Origin: Streptomyces sp. WAC08241
GTDB taxonomy: Bacteria; Actinomycetota; Actinomycetes; Streptomycetales; Streptomycetaceae
Direction of reading: 5' to 3'
Assembly: GCA_007858575.1 (NCBI GenBank)
Contig: CP042279.1
Coordinates: 6,479,001 to 6,543,000 of the forward strand
Length of the DNA: 64,000 bases
The translations under genes were made by a program, and so were the position numbers. The notes below the pieces were generated by a model. The model was not told the origin of the DNA and ran no database searches. It saw only the letters and a list, made by a program, of their open reading frames with translations. The stretch's first letter is position 1; every line of letters begins with the position of its first letter. Of this stretch, positions 39,602-49,185 are shown in pieces.

Positions 39602-40736
39602 GTGCGTGAACTCTCTTCCTCCTCCGGCCCCGGCCGCCGCACCGTCGCCAGGGCCGCCCTGCTCGGCGCCGCCGCCGTCCTGACCGGCCCCGCCGGAACT
39701 GCCGCCGCCCGGACCGCCCCGACCGCCCCGGCCCCGCCCCCTCGTCCTCCGGCTGCCCGCCCCCACCGGACCCCACCCCGTCGGCCTGCGCACCTTCGTC
39801 CTGACCGACCCCTCCCGCCCCGACCCCTGGAAGCCCGGGCCGGGGAGCCCGCGTTCGGCGCGCGCCAAGTGGTGATCGGCGTCCTGTACCCGGCCCGCAC
39901 CGTCCGCGGCTTCCCGCGCGCCCCGCAGCTCACCCCCGCCGAGGCCGGGGTCTTCGCGGAGCTCGCGCCCCACGTCCGTCCCGGCCTCCCGGCCGCCGGC
40001 GTCGACTGGGGCGCGACCCTCACCCACGGGCACGTCGGCGCGCCCCCGCTCCCGGGGCGCCGCCCGGTCCTCCTGTACAGCCCGGGCGGCGGCGACTCCC
40101 GCACCCTGGGCACGACCCTCGCCGAGGACCTGGCGAGCCACGGCCGGGTCGTGGTCCTGGTCGACCACCCCGGCGACGCGAGCCAGGTGGAGCTGCCCGG
40201 CGGGATCCGCGTCACCGTCCTGCGCGGAGAGCCGGACCCGGCGACCTTCCGCACCATGGTCGACACCCGGGTCGCGGACCTCCGCCTCGTCCTGGACCGG
40301 CTCGGGAGCCTGCCCTCGCCCCCGTCGTCGACCCGGACCGGATCGGGGTCTACGGGCACTCGGCGGGCGGCACCGCCGCCGTGTCTGCGCTGGCCGGCGA
40401 CGACCGGATCGCCGCCGGGGCCAACCTGGAGGGGTACCTCGACCTGGACCCCGTGGACGGCCTCGACCGGCCCCTGCTGCACTTCCGTACGGACGGCTTC
40501 GAGGGCGCCGCCCGCCTCACCGCCTCCTGGGCGGGCGTCCCGGGCCGCCGCGTCCGGCTGACCGGAAGCAACCACTGGTCTTCGGCGACCACGCGTTCCT
40601 CGTCCCGCAGCTCCGGGCGGCGGGGCTCGTCACCGCCGGGACCAGGGACGCGCTCATCGGCCCCGCGCGTCCGGCCGCGGCGGTCTCCTCCGTACGACGG
40701 GAGCTGCGGTCCTTCTTCGCCCGCCACCTGCCGTGA
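39602..40736 (+). CDS. Secreted alpha/beta hydrolase, PAF-acetylhydrolase-like
   Basis: Signal sequence with twin Arg (GPGRRTVARAALLGAAAVLT), so probably Tat-exported. GLRTFVLTDPSRPDPW and VVIGVLYPARTVRG resemble the N-terminus of PAF acetylhydrolase II-like lipases. PVLLYSPGGGDSRTLGTTLA holds the oxyanion region, the nucleophile elbow is GVYGHSAGGTAAVS, and LTGSNHWVFGDHAFL supplies His. Several frame breaks (about 39740, 39840, 40318, 40578). About 380 residues. Likely a lipase or esterase; substrate unknown. Confidence 0.78.
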
Positions 40737-40785
40737 AGGCCGGGCCCCGGCCCCGTACCCCCGTGCGTCCCAGTAGATTGGGGGC

Positions 40786-41574
40786 GTGCTCTCCCGCCTC
40801 TCCCGTCCCCGTGCCTCGCGCTCTGCGCGCTGCCCGTCGCCGGCCTCTTCGCCGTCGTCGGGCTCGCGCCGCTGCCGTACGCGATCGCGCAGCCCGGTTC
40901 GACCGCCGACGTGCTGGGCGAGGACCGGGGAAGCCGGTCATCACGATCACCGGCGCCCCGGTCCGGAAGACCGACGGGCAGTTGCGGATGACGACGATCC
41001 TGGCGACCGGCCCGTCCGCGGACATCCGCTTCGGGGACGTGGCCGACGCCTGGTTCCGCGCCGACCGGGCCGTCCTGCCGAAGGGGTCCGTCTACCCCAC
41101 GGGAAGTCGGACGCGGAGATCGAGAAGCACAACCTCGGCCAGATGAGGCAGTCGCAGGACGCGGCCGCCCTCGCCGCCCTCGGGTATCTGGAGAAGGACC
41201 CCGAGAAGGTGAAGGTGACCCTGCACCTCGCCGACGTCGGCGGGCCCAGCGCCGGGCTCCTCTTCTCCCTCGGCATCGTCGACAAGCTCGACGGCGACGG
41301 GGACGGCGGCGACCTCACCGGCGGCCGGACCGTCGCCGGTACGGGCACGATCGCGCCCGACGGAAGGTCGGCGCCGTCGGCGGGTCTCCTCAAGACGCAG
41401 GCCGCCGCCCGGGACGGCGCCACCGTCTTCCTGGTGCCGAAGGCGGAGTGCTCGGACGCGGAGGCCGAGCTGCCGAAGGGGCTGCGGCTCGTCCCCGTCA
41501 CCGCCCTCGGCGACGCGGTGGCGTCCCTCAGGGCCCTGGAGCAGGGGCAGGAGTCGAAGGTTCCGTCCTGCTGA
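40786..41574 (+). CDS. Membrane-anchored Lon-type (S16) protease domain protein
   Basis: One N-terminal transmembrane segment (corrected ALCALPVAGLFAVVGLAPLP), then an extracytoplasmic domain. DVGGPSAGLLFSLGIVDKLD contains the catalytic Ser of the S16 Ser/Lys dyad and, after correction, a GKVGAVGGLLLKTQAAARDG segment carries the Lys. VFLVPKAECSDAEAELPKGL and TALGDAVASLRAL complete the Lon proteolytic fold. No ATPase and no complete PDZ domain, so it resembles YlbL-type secreted Lon-domain proteins. Breaks near 40820, 40930, 41101 and 41365. Confidence 0.8.
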   Translation: MLSRLSRPRASRSARCPSPASSPSSGSRRCRTRSRSPVRPPTCWARTGEAGHHDHRRPGPEDRRAVADDDDPGDRPVRGHPLRGRGRRLVPRRPGRPAEGVRLPHGKSDAEIEKHNLGQMRQSQDAAALAALGYLEKDPEKVKVTLHLADVGGPSAGLLFSLGIVDKLDGDGDGGDLTGGRTVAGTGTIAPDGRSAPSAGLLKTQAAARDGATVFLVPKAECSDAEAELPKGLRLVPVTALGDAVASLRALEQGQESKVPSC

Positions 41575-42854
41575 TCCCCTCGGAGGGTCCGGCGGGTCCG
41601 GCGGGCGCGGGCTTCGCGTCCATCTCCCGCCACGCCGGGAACACCAGCGGCGAGAGCGTCGTCAGGAAGTAGAGCGCCCCGATCCCGAGCAGCGTCGCCG
41701 CCAGGCCGATCCGCTCGACCAGGAGGCCGGCCGCGAGGCCGCCCAGCGGGGTCGTGAGCAGCACCCCGCCGTGCTCGCGCCCATGACCCGGCTGCGGAGC
41801 TCCTCGGGGACCCGCTCGTACATCACCGTGGACAGGATCGGGTTGAGCACCCCGACGCCGAACCCGGCCGCCGCGAGCGTCACCAGGAGCGGCGCGGTGG
41901 TGTCGGTGAGCGCGGCCACCACGTACGGCGGGGCGCCGCCGATCAGAACCCGGCCGTGAACACGGCCCGGCGCGGGAAGCGTTCCCCGACCGCCCCGTAG
42001 AGCAGCGCCCCGGCGAGGGCGCAGCCGCCGAAGACCGCGACCAGCAGGCCCTGGGCGGCGGGCCCGCCCAGCTCCTCCCGGGCGTGCACCGGGAGCAGGA
42101 CCGAACTCCAGCTCTGACTGAGGCCGTTGGTCACCATCACCATCACGGTGATGCCGAGCAGCAGCCTGGCGCGGAACAGGTAGGCGTACCCCTCGCGCAG
42201 ATCGGCCCGGTAGCGGGCGGGGAGAGGCGCGGACCGCCGCGCACCGGCTCCGCTGCGGGCACCCCGCGCAGTCCGGCCAGGACGAGCAGCGCGGAGAGGG
42301 CGAAGGTCGCGGAGTCGAGGAGCAGGACCGTGTCGGCGCCCAGGAACGCGACGAGCAGTCCGGCGACGGCGGCGCCCGTCATCCGGGCCCCGCGCGACAC
42401 GGCGTCGTACAGGCTGGCGGCCCGGGTGAGCGAGGTCCCGGCGCGCCCGGCCAGGTCGGGGACCAGGACGTGCCGGGCCATCTCGCCGGGCGCGTGGCAC
42501 AGGCCGTTGACCGCCATCAGGGCGCACAGCATCCAGAACCGCAGGGCCCCGGCGTGGTGCAGGAGCGGGATCGCGGCGAGCGCCAGGCCACAGACGAGGT
42601 CGGAGGCGACGCTGACCCGGCGGCGGCCGAGCCGGTCGATGACCGGGCCGCCGGCGAGGGCGGAGACGAGGACCGGCAGGGCGGCGCAGAAGGCGACGAG
42701 CCCGGTTTGCCGGGGCTTCCCGTGGTCTCCAGGGCGAACCACGGGACGCCGATGAGGGTGAGCGAATTGCCGGTGATCGAGACGGCGTTGGCGGACAGGA
42801 CGGTGGCCAGCGGCCGTACGTCCCCCGTTCCTTCCTTCCCCCCGGAGCGGTCAT
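41528..42854 (-). CDS. MFS transporter, EntS/MefA-like
   Basis: About 440 residues. Corrected start MTAPGGKEGTGDVRPLATVL, then NAVSITGNSLTLIGVPWFAL. Motif A-like GGPVIDRLGRRRVSVASDLV. Helices continue through GVGVLNPILSTVMYERVPEE and LLVERIGLAATLLGIGALYF; the tail is Pro-rich. The apparent stop overlaps the convergent protease gene by 47 bp, which may be produced by a further indel. Breaks near 41765, 41945, 42237, 42716 and 42830. Directly downstream of the ArsR gene on the same strand, so probably co-regulated with it. Drug or siderophore export is the family role. Confidence 0.78.
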
Positions 42855-42943
42855 GCGGCCAGGGCGTGCAACGGGAGGTGGATGTCGGCATGCATGTGCG
42901 TGGTCCTTCCGTGTGTGTACGGGGGCTTCGGCGGGCGGTGCGC

Positions 42944-43546
42944 TCAGTTCTCGCGCTGCGGGAACGCGTGCAGGTGGACCCGTACGCGCTCGGCGTCCGG
43001 CGCGTCCCGCTCGGGGGCGGTCCGGTACTCCTCCATCAGGGCGTGCACCTTCTCGCCGAGCTCGCGCAGCTTCGCGGGCGGCAGCCGCAGCGTGAAGTCG
43101 CTCATGTCGGCGGAGCCGAGCCACTTCCGGCCCCAGTCCTCCCGGGTGCCGAGGTAGGTGTTGAGCTCCTGGGTGTGGATGTTCGCGATCTCGTGCATGT
43201 AGACGTCGACGGCGCCGCGGACCTCCGGGTCCTCGTTCCGGTGGAGCGACTCGTCGAAGGTCGTGCCGCTCGCGACTGCCTTCCACCACCGCTCCCGGCC
43301 CTTGCCGCGCTCCGGGTCGTCCTCGACGAAGCCGTGGGCGGCGAGCTGGCGCAGGTGGTAGCTGGTCGCTCCGCTGGACTCCCCGAGCCGCTCGGCCAGT
43401 TGGGAGGCGGTGGCGGAGCCCTGGTGGCGCAGGGCGCGCAGGAGCTGGATGCGGAGGGGTGCGCGAGGCCGCGCAGGGAGCGGGGGTCGAGGGGTGGACG
43501 ACGTGTTCCCCGGGGGTCCCCCGGGGCGCTTCTCGGGCTCGGGCAT
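42944..43546 (-). CDS. ArsR-family (helix-turn-helix 20) regulator
   Basis: ATG at 43546 gives MPEPEKRPGG; a TTG at 43567 in phase is less likely because it would lie in the operator. After breaks in 43440-43500 it reads LDPRSLRGLAHPLRIQLLRA and the HTH is SATASQLAERLGESSGATSY with HLRQLAAHGFVEDDPERG. The C-terminal half (SADMSDFTLRLPPAKLRELG) is an effector or dimerisation helix set. About 200 residues. The MFS gene follows 90 bp downstream. Likely represses its own operon through the palindrome immediately upstream. Confidence 0.83.
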   Translation of the reverse strand: MPEPEKRPGGPPGNTSSTPRPPLPARPRAPLRIQLLRALRHQGSATASQLAERLGESSGATSYHLRQLAAHGFVEDDPERGKGRERWWKAVASGTTFDESLHRNEDPEVRGAVDVYMHEIANIHTQELNTYLGTREDWGRKWLGSADMSDFTLRLPPAKLRELGEKVHALMEEYRTAPERDAPDAERVRVHLHAFPQREN

Positions 43547-43558
43547 GCCCCGAGCGTA

Positions 43559-43611
43559 GACATGCAAAGAAGTCCTTGCAAGGCTTTCTTTGCAAGGGCT
43601 TCTTGCATGTC
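43559..43611. promoter_or_regulatory. Large palindromic operator upstream of arsR-type gene
   Basis: Outer arms gacatgcaaagaag / cttcttgcatgtc enclose inner ccttgcaagg and tttgcaaggg, so four copies of a (c)ttgca(a) half-site lie in dyad order within 53 bp, ending 13 bp before the regulator's ATG. Such a multi-site dyad is what a dimeric repressor with cooperative binding would need. Confidence 0.6.
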
Positions 43612-43646
43612 TGCTCTGGGTGGAACTCCCGGTGCGCGGCGGCCCG

Positions 43647-44126
43647 TTACGTCAGCGGCTCCCCGCTCGCCGCCTGCTCCACCAGCGGGATGATCCGCAG
43701 CGGCACCGGATTCTCCATCACGATCGCCGTCGACGCCCGCACGATCCCCTCGAACCCCACCACCTTGTCGATCACCCGCTGGAGGTCCGCGTTCGAGCGG
43801 GCCACGAGCCGGCAGAGCATGTCCCCGTGGCCCGTGGTCGTGTGCAGCTCCAGGACCTCCGGCACCGTCGCCAGGTGCCCCCGCACGTCCGCGCCCTGCC
43901 CCTGCTTGATCTCCAGCGTCGCGAAGGCCGTCACCGGATAGCCGAGCGCCGCCGGGTCCACCTCCGGCCCGAACCCCCGGATCACCCCCGACGCCTGGAG
44001 CCGGTCCAGCCGCGCCTGCACCGTCCCCCGCGCCACCCCGAGGCGCCGGGACGCCTCCAGGACCCCTATGCGCGGCTCGCGCGCGAGCAGCGCGATCAGC
44101 CGCCCGTCCAGATGATCGATCGCCAC
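43647..44126 (-). CDS. Lrp/AsnC-family transcriptional regulator
   Basis: 159 residues, intact from GTG: MAIDHLDGRLIALLAREPRI. HTH VLEASRRLGVARGTVQARLD RLQASGVI; RAM effector domain AFATLEIKQGQGADVRGHLA and GHGDMLCRLVARSNADLQRV. Divergent from hpd with 121 bp between starts, a pairing that in Streptomyces marks tyrosine catabolism control; amino acids are the usual effectors of the family. Confidence 0.9.
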   Translation of the reverse strand: MAIDHLDGRLIALLAREPRIGVLEASRRLGVARGTVQARLDRLQASGVIRGFGPEVDPAALGYPVTAFATLEIKQGQGADVRGHLATVPEVLELHTTTGHGDMLCRLVARSNADLQRVIDKVVGFEGIVRASTAIVMENPVPLRIIPLVEQAASGEPLT

Positions 44127-44143
44127 AGCGGTCCCTCCGTGGT

Positions 44144-44172
44144 CAGGATGTACAAGTCGCCCGACCATCCTG
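44144..44172. promoter_or_regulatory. Inverted repeat between asnC-type gene and hpd
   Basis: caggatg and catcctg are inverted 15 bp apart in the divergent promoter region, the size of an Lrp/AsnC half-site pair. TTGACC at 44190-44195 may be the hpd -35. Confidence 0.4.
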
Positions 44173-44247
44173 GCGTGTCGCTGTGCAGATTGACCAGCGA
44201 GTGAGCAAACTCTTGCGCACCTTGCCGAACGACGGGACATTGCTGCC

Positions 44248-45391
44248 ATGACTGAGACCATCCACCACACCCCTCCACGGCGCGGCAGGCCGACCCCTTC
44301 CCCGTGAAGGGAATGGACGCGGTCGTCTTCGCCGTCGGCAACGCCAAGCAGGCCGCCCACTACTACTCCACCGCCTTCGGCATGAAGCTGGTCGCCTACT
44401 CCGGACCGGAGAACGGCAGCCGCGAGACGGCGAGCTACGTCCTCACCAGCGGCGCCGCGCGCTTCGTGTTCACCTCCGTCATCAAGGCCTCCACCGACTG
44501 GGGCCGCTTCCTCGCCGAGCACGTCGCCGAGCACGGCGACGGCGTCGTCGACCTGGCGATCGAGGTCCCGGACGCCCGCGCCGCCTACGCGTACGCCGTC
44601 GAGCACGGCGCCACCGGCATCGCCGAGCCCTACGAGGTCGAGGACGAGCACGGCAAGGTCGTCCTCGCCGCCATCGCCACCTACGGCAAGACCCGCCACA
44701 CCCTCGTCGAGCGCTCCGGCTACAGCGGCCCGTACCTGCCGGGCTTCGTCCCCGCGAACCCGATCGTCGAGCCCCGGCCAAGCGCACCTTCCAGGCCATC
44801 GACCACTGCGTCGGCAACGTCGAGCTCGGCAGGATGAACGACTGGGTCGGCTTCTACAACGAGGTCATGGGCTTCACGAACATGAAGGAGTTCGTGGGCG
44901 ACGACATCGCGACCGAGTACTCGGCACTCATGTCGAAGGTCGTCGCGGACGGCACCCTCAAGGTGAAGTTCCCGATCAACGAGCCCGCGATCGCGAAGAA
45001 GAAGTCGCAGATCGACGAGTACCTGGAGTTCTACGGCGGCGCCGGCGTCCAGCACATCGCGCTCGCCACGAACGACATCGTCGCCACCGTGCGCTCGATG
45101 CGGGCCGCCGGCGTCCAGTTCCTCGACACCCCCGACTCGTACTACGACACGCTCGGCGAGTGGGCCGGCGAGACCCGGGTGCCGGTCGACATCCTGCGCG
45201 AGCTGAAGATCCTGGTCGACCGCGACGAGGACGGCTACCTGCTCCAGATCTTCACCAAGCCGGTCCAGGACCGCCCGACCGTCTTCTTCGAGATGATCGA
45301 GCGCCACGGCTCCATGGGCTTCGGCAAGGGCAACTTCAAGGCCCTGTTCGAGGCGATCGAGCGCGAGCAGGAGAAGCGCGGCAACCTCTAG
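44248..45391 (+). CDS. hpd: 4-hydroxyphenylpyruvate dioxygenase
   Basis: Fe(II) enzyme converting 4-hydroxyphenylpyruvate to homogentisate in tyrosine degradation. Start MTETIHHTP; after two breaks near 44272-44296, DPFPVKGMDAVVFAVGNAKQ. Two vicinal-oxygen-chelate domains. The C-terminal iron ligands are in AIDHCVGNVELG, GVQHIALATNDI and TVFFEMIERHG (His, His, Glu). A further C is missing near 44778 (EPPAKRTFQAIDH). About 381 residues, ending EREQEKRGNL. Confidence 0.95.
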
Positions 45392-45411
45392 GAGCCGCCA
45401 CGCACGCGCGG

Positions 45412-45441
45412 GAGGGGCCCGGGCAGCACCCCGGGCCCCTC
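45412..45441 (+). terminator. hpd terminator
   Basis: 12-bp stem gaggggcccggg / cccgggcccctc with a 6-base loop, 20 bp after the stop. Confidence 0.8.
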
Positions 45442-45576
45442 GCCGCGCCACCGACCGGGCCGGCCCGGGCCCGGCCACCCACCGGTCCGGCGTCCGGCCC
45501 CGGCGTTCCGGCGGGACACGGGGCTCGCCCGGGACGCCACCCTTCGAGGACGGCCGGGTACGCGCGCACCTGACCG

Positions 45577-45722
45577 CACGCGCGTACCCGGCTCCTCGCG
45601 CCTCCCACCACCGCGCCGCGCGCACGTGCCCGGCCTCCCGGACTGCCCGCACCGCGCCTACGCGCGCGTACCCGGCTCCCCGGACCGCCCCGGCCGCGCT
45701 ACGCGCGCGTACCCGGGCCCGC
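45577..45722. repeat. Imperfect 40-bp tandem repeats around a long hairpin
   Basis: Units starting near 45577, 45617, 45657 and 45697 share the core (t)acgcgcgtacccggctcc, the second being the most diverged. The first unit pairs with an inverted copy to form a 14-bp perfect hairpin (gccgggtacgcgcg / cgcgcgtacccggc, 45553-45592). The period of 40 is not a multiple of three. The array covers the hpd/TPR convergent junction and the very end of the TPR gene. Confidence 0.6.
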
Positions 45723-47177
45723 GGCCGCCTCTCCACGCCCGCCGCCTCCTCCGGACCCGTCTTCTCCGTACGCACCGGCTTCCCGTGCTCTCCGGCCCCG
45801 CCGCGTCCTTCGGCTCCACCCCTCCGGCAGTTCGTCCGGCGGCTCCCCGAGCGCCGCGAGCGCCGCCTCCGCCCTCGGGGCGTGCAGGGGCGAGAAGGAC
45901 GGGTTGATCCGCAGGGCCTCCGCCAGGTGGCGGCGGGCCGGGCCGCGGAGCTCCAGCGCCCGCTCGATCTCGCCCCGGTGGTACGAGAAGAGGGCGCTGC
46001 GCAAGCCCTCCTCCGTGGCCCGTTTCGCGTACTCCAGGGCCTCCTTCGCCCGCCCCGCCCGGAACAGCGCCCAGCCCAGCGCGTCCGCCGCCCCCACCGA
46101 GCGGTGCCCGCGCGCCCACTCCGCCCGCAGCCGGGCGACCGCCGCCACCGGGTCGCCGTGGTCCGCGTCGAGCAGTCCCAGGGCACCTCCGCCCGCGCCC
46201 ACGCGCCCGTCCGCAGTCGCTCGTACAGGGCCCGCGCCTCCTCCTCCCGGCCCAGCGACTCGGACAGCTCGCCCGCCTCCAGGGCGTACTCCGGCAGCGG
46301 CAGCCGGTCCAGGGCCGCCCGCCAGTCCCGTACGGCCTCCTCCGTGCGCCCCAGGGCCGCGAGCGCCCGCGCCCGGCCCGCGAGCGAGGGCCCGTGGTCC
46401 CGTACGAGCCGCAGCGCCGCCCCGTGCCGCTCCAGGGCCTCCTCCGGCTCGCCCCGCTCCCACGCCAGGTCCCCGGCCCGCCCCAGGGCCGCCGCCCTCT
46501 CCGCGTCCGACTCCGCGAGCGCCACCGCGTCCAGGGCCGCCGCGTCCGCGTCCTCGCGCCAGCCCCGGTCGCGGTACGTCTGCGCGGCACGCGCGCGTAC
46601 CGCCGCGCCCGCGTGCAGCTCCTCCAGCCTCTCCATCGCCCCGCGCGCCGCCCCGTAGTCGCCGAGGCCGTTGTACGCGTCGATCAGGACCGGGTACACC
46701 GGCCAGCGCCCCGGCTCCGCCTTCCGCACCCGCTCGCCCCACTCCCGGGCGGCCCGCCAGTCGCCCCGCGCCCCGCGAGGGCTCCCCAGGCCCACCTGCG
46801 CGGCCGTGTTGCCGCGCGCGGCGGGCCGCACGGCGAGGGAGCGGCGCAGCGCCTCCTCGGCCCGCGGATGGTCCCGTACGTCCCCGAGCCGCGTCCCGCG
46901 CTCCACGTACGCCGCGCCGAGCTCCGCCCAGGAGGCCCCGTCGTCCGGATGCGTCCGCAGCCACTCCTCCCGGTCCGCGATCAGCGCGGCCAGGTCCGGG
47001 AGCGACGCCTGCGCGCCCGCGCGGGTCGCGATCACCGCCCGCTCCGCCGGTCCCGGCGGGGCGGCGTCCCCGGCCGAGGAACTCCGGGGCGTACAGCAGC
47101 GCCGTCGCCGCGAGCACCGCGCCCGCGCCGGCGGCGAGGACCGTCCTGGACACGTTCTGGCTCTTCACGGCACTCAC
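45699..47177 (-). CDS. Membrane-anchored tetratricopeptide repeat protein
   Basis: One N-terminal transmembrane helix (MSAVKSQNVSRTVLAAGAGA, VLAATALLYAPEFLG; GTG 47177, or GTG 47168) then about 430 residues of TPR helices outside or inside the membrane: DREEWLRTHPDDGASWAELG, RPAARGNTAAQVGLG, ERHGAALRLVRDHGPSLAGR, VGAADALGWALFRAGRAKEA, RHLAEALRINPSFSPLHAPR. Breaks near 46190, 46780 and 47060. The C-terminus runs into 40-bp repeat DNA and its exact end is uncertain. A scaffold role is inferred from the fold only. Confidence 0.75.
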   Translation of the reverse strand: MSAVKSQNVSRTVLAAGAGAVLAATALLYAPEFLGRGRRPAGTGGAGGDRDPRGRAGVAPGPGRADRGPGGVAADASGRRGLLGGARRGVRGARDAARGRTGPSAGRGGAAPLPRRAARRARQHGRAGGPGEPSRGAGRLAGRPGVGRAGAEGGAGALAGVPGPDRRVQRPRRLRGGARGDGEAGGAARGRGGTRACRADVPRPGLARGRGRGGPGRGGARGVGRGEGGGPGAGRGPGVGAGRAGGGPGAARGGAAARTGPRALARGPGAGARGPGAHGGGRTGLAGGPGPAAAAGVRPGGGRAVRVAGPGGGGAGPVRATADGRVGAGGGALGLLDADHGDPVAAVARLRAEWARGHRSVGAADALGWALFRAGRAKEALEYAKRATEEGLRSALFSYHRGEIERALELRGPARRHLAEALRINPSFSPLHAPRAEAALAALGEPPDELPEGWSRRTRRGRRAREAGAYGEDGSGGGGGRGEAAAGPGTRA

Positions 47178-47266
47178 TGTGCGCCCGGCCCCGCCCGCGC
47201 GAAGAGCACGCGAAGCGCCCGCTCCGGCGGGTTCACACCGATGGCCCCGGGTGCCACGCTGGACGC

Positions 47267-48666
47267 ATGGACGATCTCCAGACGCCGCAGAAGGACGACC
47301 TCCGGTCACGGCTCCACGAGCGCCTGCTCGCCGGACTGCCCGCCGAGGCCCTGCTCACCGACCCGGACGTGACGGCCTCCTACGCCCACGACATGGCGAG
47401 CTTCTGCACGGCCGGCACCCCCGCGGCCGTCGTGCTCCCGCGCACCGTGGAACAGGTGCGGCACGTCATGCGCACCGCGACCGAACTCCGCGTCCCCGTC
47501 GTCCCGCAGGGCGCCCGCACCGGCCTGTCCGGCGGCGCCAACGCCTCCGACGACTGCATCGTGCTCTCCCTGGTCAAGATGGACCGCATCCTGGAGATCG
47601 ACCCCGTCGACCGGATCGCCGTCGTCGAACCGGGCGTGGTCAACGCCGTCCTGTCCCGGGCCGTCGCCGAACGGGGCCTGTACTACCCGCCGGACCCGTC
47701 GAGCTGGGAGACGTGCACCATCGGCGGCAACATCGGCACTGCCTCCGGCGGCCTGTGCTGCGTCAAGTACGGGGTCACCGCCGAGTACGTCCTCGGCCTC
47801 GACGTCGTCCTCGCCGACGGACGGCTCCTGACCACCGGCCGCCGCACCGCCAAGGGCGTCGCCGGATACGACCTGACCCGGCTCTTCGTCGGCTCCGAGG
47901 GCAGCCTCGGCGTCGTCGTCAAGGCCGTCCTCGCCCTCAAGCCGCAGCCGCCGGTCCAGCTCGCGCTCGCCGCCGAGTTCCTCCGCCTCCGCCGCCTGCG
48001 CCGCCGTCTGCGCGATCATGGAGCGCGGCCACACCCCTCGCTCCTCGAACTGATGGACCGCACGACCGTCCGGGCCGTCAACGCGATGGCGCGCATGGGT
48101 CTGCCCGACACCACCGAGGCGCTCCTCCTGTGCGCCTTCGACACCCCCGACCCGGCTGCCGACCTGGCCGCCGTCGGCGAGCTGTGCGCGGCGGCGGGCG
48201 CCACCGAGGTCGTCCCGGCCGCCGACGCCGCCGAGTCCGAACTCCTCCTCCAGGCCCGCCGGCTCTCCCTCACCGCCCTGGAGACCCTCAAGTCCGCCAC
48301 GATGATCGACGACGTGTGCGTGCCCCGCACCCGGCTCGCCGAGATGCTCGACGGCACGGCGGCCGTCGCGGAGAAGTACGGCCTGACCATCGGCGTCTGC
48401 GCGCACGCGGGCGACGGCAACACCCACCCCGTCGTCTGCTTCGACCACACCGACGAGGACGAGTCGCGCCGGGCCCGCGAGTCCTTCGACGAGATCATGG
48501 CCCTCGGGCTCGCCCTCGGCGGCACCATCACCGGCGAGCACGGCGTCGGCGTCCTCAAGAAGGAGTGGCTGGCGCGCGAGCTGGGCCGGTCGGCCTGGAG
48601 CTCCAGCGCGGGATCAAGGCGACCTTCGACCCCCTCGGGCTCCTCAACCCCGGAAAGCTCTTCTGA
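47267..48666 (+). CDS. FAD-linked oxidase, GlcD (glycolate/D-lactate dehydrogenase) type
   Basis: About 465 residues: MDDLQTPQKDDLRSRLHERL. The PCMH FAD domain has VPVVPQGARTGLSGGANASD, ETCTIGGNIGTASGG and TRLFVGSEGSLGVV. The C-terminal domain has GVCAHAGDGNTHPVVCFDHT with the catalytic His region, and GGTITGEHGVGVLKKEWL. Between about 47980 and 48040 three one-base losses cancel, so the frame stays open but about 20 residues are wrong; corrected they read SAAC..AAVCAIMERGHTPS. Another G is missing near 48588. Ends DPLGLLNPGKLF. Confidence 0.9.
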
Positions 48667-48694
48667 ACCTCCCCGGAAGGGCGCGCGCACGGGC

Positions 48695-49185
48695 TCAGTA
48701 CTCGCCGTCCTGCGACTCGTCCGACGGCCACGGGTCGCGCAGCCACAGGTCGTCGGCGGCCACGGCGGTCGCGAGCAGTTCGGCGAGCCCGTCGTCGATG
48801 CCGAGCCGCTCCGACTCCGTGCCCGGCGGCACCGCGCGCAGGGTCCGCTCCAGCCAGGCCGACACCTGCGCGGACGGGGCCTCCAGCAGGGCGTCGCCGT
48901 CGGGGAGGAGAGCGCCATCAGGACGACCCCGCGGCCGTCGACCTTGGTGGGCCAGACGCGGACGTCCCCGTGGCCGCAGGCCCGGAAGACGCCCTCCACG
49001 AGCAGTTCGCGCGCGAAGGTCCAGTGGACCGGGTGGTCCGTGCCGACGTGGAAGGTGATGTGGACGGCGTACGGGTCGTCGGTCCGGTAGGCGAGCCGCG
49101 CGGGCACCGGGACGGCACGCTCGGGAGAGAGCACCAGCTTCAGCTCCAGCTCGCGCTCGACGGTGGTGTCGTCGGTGTTCTGCAT
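48695..49185 (-). CDS. ssgG: SsgA-like sporulation and cell division protein
   Basis: SALP family member, unique to morphologically complex actinomycetes, where these proteins guide septum placement and spore-wall synthesis. GAAGGAG precedes ATG: MQNTDDTTVERELELKLVLS. Family core: RLAYRTDDPYAVHITFHVG, VHWTFARELLVEGVFRACGH, DVRVWPTKVDGRGVVLMALS. One C is missing near 48910; then SPDGDALLEAPSAQVSAWLE. About 163 residues, ending DESQDGEY. Assignment to SsgG rests on chromosomal position from memory, while family membership is clear. Confidence 0.88.

Noticed and set aside
44482..44817. Arg-rich reverse-strand frame inside hpd
   Set aside because: It is a composition shadow of hpd with no ribosome-binding site or family features.
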